Source: Candidatus Aalborgicola lynettensis
GTDB lineage: Bacteria; Pseudomonadota; Gammaproteobacteria; Burkholderiales; Burkholderiaceae_C
NCBI GenBank assembly: GCA_016719405.1
Contig: JADJZE010000012.1
Coordinates: forward strand, 1-18,287
DNA length: 18,287 bases
Direction of reading: 5' to 3'
The notes under the pieces are model-generated. The model was not told the origin of the DNA, did no database searches, and was given only the letters and a program-made list of their open reading frames with translations. Position 1 is the first letter of the stretch. The number at the start of each line of letters is the position of its first letter. Below, in pieces: positions 6,585-12,092 of the stretch. A program made the translations under genes and the position numbers.

Positions 6585-6638
6585 GCTACTGTTTTTATAG
6601 CTGGTTGCGCTTGTCTGGCGTGCGCAAATGGCTGTTTT
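6585..6638 (+). repeat. REP-like intergenic repeat, copy B
   Basis: GCTACTGTTTTTATAGC is followed by the core TTGCGC...CTGGCGTGCGCAAATGG and ends in TTTT. It aligns with copy A (3491-3544) and with copy C on the minus strand. As with copy A, it lies just behind SapC-derived sequence, so SapC and repeat were duplicated together. Confidence 0.55.
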
Positions 6639-6650
6639 GCCTAAAACGGC

Positions 6651-6845
6651 AAGGCGCAAGGCCCTGGCGGTGGCGTTGTCAATTTCACTGGTGGTGCCGG
6701 CACAAACACAGGCCACACGGCTTGCCCAATGGGGGTGCAACTGGCTGGTCAGGGGACAAATCACCACGGTTTCAAGACAACAATTCATTTCATCGGGGCT
6801 GACCACTACCACGGGGCGGGTCTTGGCAATTTCGCTGCCACGTGT
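6651..6845 (-). pseudogene. MazF/PemK-like toxin remnant, copy 1
   Basis: On the minus strand, from 6845 downwards, the frame reads TRGSEIAKTRPVVVVSPDEM, then N-C-C-L-E-T-V-V-I-C-P-L-T-S and RVACVCAG. This is the core of MazF-type endoribonucleases (RGSE, the TRP-V-V-V-V-SPDEMN strand-turn, VxCPLTS). The first residues (normally M-x-R-G-E-I-W...DP) are missing, cut off at the GATTTACG repeat leader. After CAGTTSEI the frame jumps straight to DNATARALR, skipping about 20-25 residues of the usual C-terminal part (VDQIRAVSK-type). It then degenerates, so the normal end is lost. No MazE antitoxin gene is adjacent. Confidence 0.82.
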
Positions 6846-6849
6846 GAAG

Positions 6850-6911
6850 GAAAAGGGGCCAGGCCCGGATTTACGGATTTACGCGGCACAGCCTTGTCCG
6901 ATAATGCCCGC
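6850..6911 (+). repeat. GATTTACG repeat leader of Rpn copy 1
   Basis: It has the same sequence as 11008-11077 but with two instead of three GATTTACG units (6868-6883). It begins GGAAAAGGGGCCAGGC and runs through GCCTTGTCCGATAAT to the Rpn start codon. No standard -35/-10 pair or good ribosome binding site is visible in it. Confidence 0.72.
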
Positions 6912-7922
6912 ATGCCCAGCCATACCCCACACGACACCGGTTACAAACTGCTGTTCTCACACCCCGAGATGGTGCGCGACCTGCTCACCGGCTACATGCC
7001 CGGCGAATGGCTCAAAGAGGCCGACTTCACCAGCCTGAACCGCGTCAACGCCAGCTACGTCAGCGAAAAGAACACCAACGCCATGACGACATGGTCTGGC
7101 GCCTCAAAGTAGGCCAGCAATGGGTATGGGTCTATCTGCTGCTGGAGTTTCAAAGCAAACCCGACCCGTGGATGGCCCTGCGCATCATGGTGTACCTGGG
7201 CCTGTTGTCCCAGCACCTGGTCAACGAAGGTGAACTCCAAAACGGCCTGCTGCCCCCGATTGTTCCCATCGTGCTGTACAACGGCACACCCCAATGGCCC
7301 CACCCCAGGACGTAGCCGACTGCTTTGGCCCCAGCCTGCCCGGCCTGGAACACTTTCGCCCCGGCTGCGCTACCACCTGGTGGACGAAGCCCGCCTCAAG
7401 CTGCACCCGATCGCTGAAGTGCGCAACCTGGCCGAGGCCCTGTTCAAGGTGGAGCAAAGCGGCACCCTCAAAAACACCCTGGACATCATGCAAACCCTCG
7501 ATGCCCTGCTGTGTGAGCCGCAGATGCAGCCCTTGCGGCGCACCATCTCCACCTGGCTCAAGCTACTGTTGCGCCGCAAAGTGCCACAGGCTAACATCCA
7601 CGAACTTGATGCGATTGACGATATATTGAAGGAGAGCTCCATGCTGGAACAAACAATTGAACGCTGGTTTGAAGATGCCACCATGAAGGGCGTGCGCCAA
7701 GGCAGGCAAGAGGGCAGGCAAGAGGGCAGGCAAGAAGGTGAGCAAAAAGGTTTTGCAAGAGCGGTAACTTTGCAACTGCAATTGCGATTTGGCCCGGTGC
7801 CAGAGTGGGCGCAAGAGCGTCTGAGCAGTGCCAGTGAAGAGCAACTCACCCACTGGCTGGGCGCGATTCTGACGGCCCAATCGATAGATGACTTATTCGG
7901 TGCCGACGGCCCGGTGCACTGA
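6912..7922 (+). pseudogene. Rpn family PD-(D/E)XK nuclease, copy 1 (long form frameshifted)
   Basis: This is nearly identical to the intact gene at 11078-12079 but has three single-base losses, each in a homopolymer: A5 to A4 at 7066-7069, C5 to C4 at 7303-7306, and C5 to C4 at 7359-7362. The first stops the protein after about 67 residues, just before the catalytic Asp region. After the third loss the original frame is restored to the stop at 7920-7922. The C-terminal tail has one more GRQE repeat (an extra 12-bp unit) than copy 2. Rpn proteins are Transposase_31 (PF04754) nucleases, often mislabelled transposases. The pattern of losses fits either real decay or sequencing error in homopolymers. 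The internal short ORF at 7641 is undamaged. Confidence 0.88.
7641..7922 (+). CDS. Putative internal short product (RpnS-like), copy 1
   Basis: An ATG at 7641 in the original rpn frame is preceded by AAGGAG (7629-7634) with a 6-base spacer, the best ribosome binding site in the whole gene. The 93-aa product starts MLEQTIERWFEDATMKGVRQ, has a charged repeat (GRQEG three times), and ends SIDDLFGADGPVH. In known Rpn loci, an internally started short form made of the C-terminal part binds and blocks the toxic long form. Here the short form lies beyond all three frameshifts, so it could be an orphan antitoxin. Its expression is inferred from sequence only. Confidence 0.55.
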   Translation: MLEQTIERWFEDATMKGVRQGRQEGRQEGRQEGEQKGFARAVTLQLQLRFGPVPEWAQERLSSASEEQLTHWLGAILTAQSIDDLFGADGPVH

Positions 7923-7935
7923 GGGGGCATGACAG

Positions 7936-9549
7936 CTACGCAGCACCACCCGGCGCCAGCGTCAGCACCTCAAAACCCACAATGTTGCGGCTGGCTTTGC
8001 TGAATTCCACCCCAATCAGGTGAACCGGCTCCCCGCGACCTTTGTATTTGTCGGCATAGCCCTTGTCTAGAATTTGCTGCAGCGCACGGCCTTCGGGCAC
8101 CAGTTCCACCACCTTGAACTCGAACAGGTACACGTTGGCGTTGAACAGCACTGCCATGTCAATGCGGCCTTTGTTGGTGGTGTCTTCCAACCGGATGTCC
8201 AGGCCCAGCGCGGCAAAGTAGCTGTAGAAGATGCTGGCGTAGTAGCCTTCAAAGCCGCTGAGTTCATTGTTGCGGTACCAGTCGTGCGGGATGGTGGCAT
8301 AAAAGGCGTGGAACAGGGTTTGCATGCCCGCGAAGTCGTGCGCCAGCAGCAGGTCATACAAGTGCGCGGCATGCACGCTGTACTGCGCCGGGTTGTCGGT
8401 GAGGTGTTGCAGCAGCACGGCGTTGAGGCTGGTGCGCACCTCCAGGTTGGGGTAGCGCAGCGTAATCTGCATCAGGCCGGGCAGGCGGCGCACATGGTCA
8501 ACCGTGAGGTACCCGGCCTGAAACAGCAGTGCCTCTGGCGGGATGTTGTCCACATCAAAGGTGGATAACAGCGCTTCAGGGGCCACGATGCGGGCCAGGT
8601 CGGGCGTGAACTGCTGCCGCTGCGCCAGCAGCTTGACCAGAAAAGTGGGGGTGCCGGTTTCAAACCAGTAAGCACGGAATTCGCGGCTGTCAAACAGCAG
8701 CAGCAGGTCAAACGGGTTGTACACACTGGTGCCCAGCCAGTTGTAGCCGTTGTACCAGCGGCGTATTTCTTCGCGGTCCAAGCCCGGCAGCTCGGGGGCA
8801 AACACGCTGTCCACATCGGCATCGGTGTAGCCGCACAGGGCGCTGTAGCGTTTGTCCAGTGTGATGTCAATGAGGTTGTTCAGGCCCGAGAACAGGCTGA
8901 CTTTGCTGAATTTGGAGACGCCGGTCAGAAAGACGAACTTCAAATGTTCGTCCGCGCCTTTGAGCACCGAATACAGGTTTTTGAGGCCCTCGCGCATCTC
9001 CAGCGCCACCGGGCTGTGGGTGATGTTGTCGAGGATGGGTTTGTCGTATTCGTCGATGAGTACGACGGCGCGTTGGCCAAATTTCTGGTGGGCCTGGCGA
9101 ATCAGGTCGGCAAAATTACCGGCAATGTCATTTTCGGGCAAGTCAGCGGGCCGTTGCACACCCAGGGTTTCGCGGTTGATGCGCAGTATGCCGCGGATGC
9201 GCTGGTCCAGCTCGGCGCGGTTTTGCAGCACGCCGTCGGAAAAGCTGATGCGGATGACCGGGTGTTTTTTGCCCCAGTCCCAGCGGGTTTCGGCGGCCAG
9301 GCCGGTGAACAACTCCTGGCTGGCGTCAAACAGTTCGCGAAAGGTGTCAATCAGCAGGCTTTTGCCAAAGCGCCGGGGGCGGCTTAAAAAGTAGTACTTG
9401 CCGGAATCCACCAAATCCACCGCCAGGCTGCTTTTGTCGACGTAGTAGTACCCCTCTTCGCGGATTTCACGGAACGTTTGTATGCCAATGGGCAGCTTGC
9501 GCCGCACAAGGGGCGCGCATGGTGCGGGTGGAGACTGGGTGGAGGCCAT
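7936..9549 (-). CDS. AAA-ATPase-like protein with C-terminal PD-(D/E)XK nuclease domain, copy 1
   Basis: The 537-aa product from the ATG at 9549 (MASTQSPPAP; the open frame extends 12 codons further) has the AAA-ATPase_like family order. RKLPIGIQTFREIREEGYYYVDK leads to a Walker A-type loop RPRRFGKS (residues 57-64) and Walker B VVLIDEYDKP (162-171), followed by FLTGVSKFSKVSLFSGLNNL (207-226) and RRWYNGYNW. The C-terminus is a predicted DUF1703-type nuclease with GRIDMAVLF (Asp464) and FEFK (Glu477, Lys479). It converges on the Rpn gene with 13 bp between stop codons. No terminator lies between them, so opposing transcripts may overlap. Central residues about 308-412 match copy 3 and differ from copy 2. 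The cellular role of the family is unknown. Confidence 0.9.
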   Translation of the reverse strand: MASTQSPPAPCAPLVRRKLPIGIQTFREIREEGYYYVDKSSLAVDLVDSGKYYFLSRPRRFGKSLLIDTFRELFDASQELFTGLAAETRWDWGKKHPVIRISFSDGVLQNRAELDQRIRGILRINRETLGVQRPADLPENDIAGNFADLIRQAHQKFGQRAVVLIDEYDKPILDNITHSPVALEMREGLKNLYSVLKGADEHLKFVFLTGVSKFSKVSLFSGLNNLIDITLDKRYSALCGYTDADVDSVFAPELPGLDREEIRRWYNGYNWLGTSVYNPFDLLLLFDSREFRAYWFETGTPTFLVKLLAQRQQFTPDLARIVAPEALLSTFDVDNIPPEALLFQAGYLTVDHVRRLPGLMQITLRYPNLEVRTSLNAVLLQHLTDNPAQYSVHAAHLYDLLLAHDFAGMQTLFHAFYATIPHDWYRNNELSGFEGYYASIFYSYFAALGLDIRLEDTTNKGRIDMAVLFNANVYLFEFKVVELVPEGRALQQILDKGYADKYKGRGEPVHLIGVEFSKASRNIVGFEVLTLAPGGAA

Positions 9550-9577
9550 GCGTGCATTGTAGGTATGCCCGTACCCG

Positions 9578-9631
9578 CTACGCAAAGCAACTGGGCGTCA
9601 GCGTCAAAACCTCAAAGCCCGGTAGGTTGCG
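9578..9631 (-). pseudogene. C-terminal remnant of a further AAA-ATPase/nuclease gene
   Basis: On the minus strand the frame ends RNLPGFEVLTLTPSCFA and a TAG stop. It matches the end of the full ATPases (RNIVGFEVLTLAPGGAA, then TAG). It lies 28 bp upstream of the copy 1 start codon, so a tandem ATPase once stood here. An almost identical remnant is at 15504-15557. Confidence 0.8.
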
Positions 9632-9752
9632 GGGGTGGTTGGCCCATGGGTATCTGGGAATGCACGCCGCTGTGCCGCGGGGGTGTAGATCCCACGGGGC
9701 GGGGGAGGGCGCAGTCTGCTCAAATTGCATCCTCACAATCCCTTAATTTCGA

Positions 9753-10574
9753 ATGATGATGCGAATTCTTGCAACGGTTTTGCTGGCCAGTCTGTCGGCG
9801 TGTGGCGGCAGTGGCACCCATATTGCTCCCGTGGTAACCCAGCACACAGTCAGCAGCCTGCAATACAGCAAAACGGCGTCCATTACCCTGCAGGGGCGCT
9901 ATTTGGACAGTGGCATGACGGCGCAGGCCGGTAACTGCAGCAACCCAACGTTTGCCGCCAGCAGCACGGCGCAGCAGGCGGTGCTGACCTGCAAGGTAAC
10001 CGCCACCGGCGACATACCGCTGGTGATTAAGGATGCAACCGGGCAGGAGGTGTATTCCACCACTTTGACGGTACCCAAGCCGCAGGTGACCATGATTACT
10101 TCCAAGGGCAATGTGGTGCTGGAGCTGGAGCCCGCCGTGGTGCCGGTAACGGTGGACAACTTTTTGGGCTATGTCAACAGCGGGTATTACCAGAGCACGC
10201 TGTTTCACCGGGTGATTTCGGGCTTTGTGGTGCAGGGTGGGGGTTACACCACGGGCTTGGTGCAAAAGCCCGGCCAGCGCGACGCCATTGTGCTGGAGAC
10301 CAACAAGGGCCTGTCCAACACCGAGGGCACGGTGGCCATGGCCCGCCGCAACGACCCGGATACGGCTACGTCGGAGTTTTATATCAATCTGAAGGACAAC
10401 CTGGCGCTGGACTATCAAAGCAACACCGAACCCGGCTATGCGGTTTTTGGCAAAGTGCTGCAGGGTATGGATGTGGTGAAAAACATTGCCATTGTGCAAA
10501 CCGCCAGCAACAACGGTTTTGCGGATGTACCGACCGAGGATGTGACGATTTCGTTTGCGGTACAGACGCGATGA
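9753..10574 (+). CDS. Cyclophilin-type peptidyl-prolyl isomerase lipoprotein, copy 2
   Basis: The 273-aa product has lipoprotein signal MMMRILATVLLASLSACGGS with lipobox LSAC (Cys17). Three ATG codons in a row (9753, 9756, 9759) make the exact start uncertain, and no good ribosome binding site is seen. The rest is collinear with copy 1: the unknown beta-rich N-terminal domain, then NVVLELEPAVVPVTVDNFLG, the active-site motif FHRVISGFVVQGG, TNKGLSNTEGTVAMARR, SEFYINLKDNLALDYQ, and YAVFGKVLQGMDVVKNI. Active-site residues are kept, so it should be functional. Differences are spread over the gene, so this is an older duplication than that of the Rpn/ATPase block. No SapC gene precedes it, unlike copy 1. 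Confidence 0.92.
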   Translation: MMMRILATVLLASLSACGGSGTHIAPVVTQHTVSSLQYSKTASITLQGRYLDSGMTAQAGNCSNPTFAASSTAQQAVLTCKVTATGDIPLVIKDATGQEVYSTTLTVPKPQVTMITSKGNVVLELEPAVVPVTVDNFLGYVNSGYYQSTLFHRVISGFVVQGGGYTTGLVQKPGQRDAIVLETNKGLSNTEGTVAMARRNDPDTATSEFYINLKDNLALDYQSNTEPGYAVFGKVLQGMDVVKNIAIVQTASNNGFADVPTEDVTISFAVQTR

Positions 10575-10582
10575 AGCGTAGG

Positions 10583-10660
10583 CGCGCTGGTCTGCGCTTG
10601 CTGGAAGACCATGCGGCACAGCATGCGGCCAGGCTCCAGGCGCTGCGCGAAGCCGTTGTG
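10583..10660 (+). pseudogene. ParD antitoxin remnant
   Basis: Bases 10583-10660 match 4608-4680 of the ParD gene: they read RAGLRLLEDHAAQHAARLQA followed by LREAV. The start, the promoter region and the toxin gene are all missing. The fragment sits 8 bases behind the copy 2 cyclophilin stop. It shows that the cyclophilin-ParDE gene order was duplicated and then shortened by deletion. Confidence 0.87.
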
Positions 10661-10778
10661 CGCGCAGGCGAATCCGCAAAGTGCTGCAGCCCCCCCCGGC
10701 AAGCGACCTAGCCGGCGCTGCCCCGCAGTGACTGCAATGAAGTCCAATTGAGAAGACGGAGACTTTGCGCGCCTTGCA

Positions 10779-11003
10779 TCAAGCGCGCACGTACAGCAGC
10801 GCAATGGTCTGGCGCAAGGCCTTGGTGGTGGCGTTGTCAATATCGCTGGCGGTGCCGGCACAAACACAGGCCACACGGCTTGCCCAATGGGGGTGCAACT
10901 GGCTGGTCAGGGGACAAATCACCACGGTTTCAAGACGACAATTCATTTCATCGGGGCTGACCACTACCACGGGGCGGGTCTTGGCAATTTCGCTGCCACG
11001 TGT
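10779..11003 (-). pseudogene. MazF/PemK-like toxin remnant, copy 2
   Basis: It has the same minus-strand core as copy 1 (RGSEIAKTRPVVVVSPDEMN, CPLTSQLHPHWASRVACVCAG) and again lacks the true N-terminus. It keeps a genuine-looking MazF end, DNATTKALRQTIALLYVRA and a TGA stop (10779-10781). It shares with copy 1 the same internal deletion after the CAG-T-x-S-x-I segment, so that deletion is older than the duplication. An internal start at 10970 would give only a 63-aa product without the first strand, so a working toxin is unlikely. Confidence 0.83.
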
Positions 11004-11007
11004 GAAG

Positions 11008-11077
11008 GAAAAGGGGCCAGGCCCGGATTTACGGATTTACGGATTTACGCGGCACAGCCTTGTCCGATAATGCCCGC
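11008..11077 (+). repeat. GATTTACG repeat leader of Rpn copy 2
   Basis: It has three tandem GATTTACG units (11026-11049) after GGAAAAGGGGCCAGGC and runs through GCCTTGTCCGATAAT to the Rpn ATG at 11078. It is homologous to 5091-5163 and 6850-6911; the number of units differs (3, 2, 3). Confidence 0.75.
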
Positions 11078-12079
11078 ATGCCCAGCCATACCCCACACGA
11101 CACCGGTTACAAACTGCTGTTCTCACACCCCGAGATGGTGCGCGACCTGCTCACCGGCTACATGCCCGGCGAATGGCTCAAAGAGGCCGACTTCACCAGC
11201 CTGAACCGCGTCAACGCCAGCTACGTCAGCGAAAAAGAACACCAACGCCACGACGACATGGTCTGGCGCCTCAAAGTAGGCCAGCAATGGGTATGGGTCT
11301 ATCTGCTGCTGGAGTTTCAAAGCAAACCCGACCCCTGGATGGCCCTGCGCATCATGGTGTACCTGGGCCTGTTGTCCCAGCACCTGGTCAACGAAGGCGA
11401 ACTCCAAAACGGCCTGCTGCCCCCGATTGTCCCCATCGTGCTGTACAACGGCACACCCCAATGGCCCCACCCCCAGGACGTAGCCGACTGCTTTGGCCCC
11501 AGCCTGCCCGGCCTGGAACACTTTCGCCCCCGGCTGCGCTACCACCTGGTGGACGAAGCCCGCCTCAAGCTGCACCCGATCGCTGAAGTGCGCAACCTGG
11601 CCGAGGCCCTGTTCAAGGTGGAGCAAAGCGGCACCCTCAAAAACACCCTGGACATCATGCAAACCCTCGATGCCCTGCTGGGTGAGCCGCAGATGCAGCC
11701 CTTGCGGCGCACCATCTCCACCTGGCTCAAGCTACTGTTGCGCCGCAAAGTGCCACAGGCTAACATCCACGAACTTGATGCGATTGACGATATATTGAAG
11801 GAGAGCTCCATGCTGGAACAAACAATTGAACGCTGGTTTGAAGATGCCACCATGAAGGGCGTGCGCCAAGGCAGGCAAGAGGGCAGGCAAGAAGGGGAGC
11901 AAAAAGGTTTTGCAAGAGCGGTAACTTTGCAACTGCAATTGCGATTTGGCCCGGTGCCAGAGTGGGCGCAAGAGCGTCTGAGCAGTGCCAGTGAAGAGCA
12001 ACTCACCCACTGGCTGGGCGCGATTCTGACGGCCCAATCGATAGATGACTTATTCGGTGCCGACGGCCCGGTGCACTGA
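11078..12079 (+). CDS. Rpn family recombination-promoting nuclease/putative antiphage toxin, copy 2 (intact)
   Basis: The 333-aa product from the ATG at 11078 (MPSHTPHDTGYKLLFSHPEM) is a full Rpn/Transposase_31 (PF04754) protein. Visible motifs: HDTGYKLLFSHP at the N-terminus, then RHDDMVWRLK (Asp59/Asp60) and YLLLEFQS (Glu79, Gln81), which form the PD-(D/E)XK-type active site with the E-x-Q variant usual in Rpn. The C-terminus has the helical LEQTIERWFEDATMKG segment, the GRQEG repeat typical of the family, and a tail ending SIDDLFGADGPVH. E. coli Rpn proteins are DNA endonucleases linked to RecA-independent recombination and to phage defence. There is no transposon end or terminal repeat, so it is not an IS transposase. 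It converges on ATPase copy 2 with a 13-bp gap. Confidence 0.92.
   Translation: MPSHTPHDTGYKLLFSHPEMVRDLLTGYMPGEWLKEADFTSLNRVNASYVSEKEHQRHDDMVWRLKVGQQWVWVYLLLEFQSKPDPWMALRIMVYLGLLSQHLVNEGELQNGLLPPIVPIVLYNGTPQWPHPQDVADCFGPSLPGLEHFRPRLRYHLVDEARLKLHPIAEVRNLAEALFKVEQSGTLKNTLDIMQTLDALLGEPQMQPLRRTISTWLKLLLRRKVPQANIHELDAIDDILKESSMLEQTIERWFEDATMKGVRQGRQEGRQEGEQKGFARAVTLQLQLRFGPVPEWAQERLSSASEEQLTHWLGAILTAQSIDDLFGADGPVH
11810..12079 (+). CDS. Putative internal short product (RpnS-like), copy 2
   Basis: ATG 11810 (codon 245 of the long gene) follows AAGGAG at 11798-11803 with a 6-base spacer, whereas the long form itself has no clear ribosome binding site. The 89-aa product has the amphipathic start MLEQTIERWFEDATMKG, two GRQEG repeats, and the C-terminal domain. 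Intragenic short Rpn forms are known to neutralise the long toxin. TATATT just upstream (11791-11796) might help internal transcription but has no matching -35 box. Confidence 0.6.
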   Translation: MLEQTIERWFEDATMKGVRQGRQEGRQEGEQKGFARAVTLQLQLRFGPVPEWAQERLSSASEEQLTHWLGAILTAQSIDDLFGADGPVH

Positions 12080-12092
12080 CGGGGCATGACAG

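Larger units (their letters stand above)
6651..9549. repeat. Large duplicated block, copy 1 (MazF remnant - leader - Rpn - ATPase)
   Basis: It is collinear with 10812-13712. Identity is very high from the MazF remnant through Rpn and the ATPase C-terminal third, drops in the ATPase centre (about 8310-8640), is high again through the ATPase core, and differs once more near the ATPase start. Confidence 0.85.

Noticed and set aside
11078..12079. Rpn as the transposase of an insertion sequence
   Set aside because: Despite the Transposase_31 name, the motifs are those of a PD-(D/E)XK nuclease, and I see no terminal inverted repeats or target duplication around either copy.
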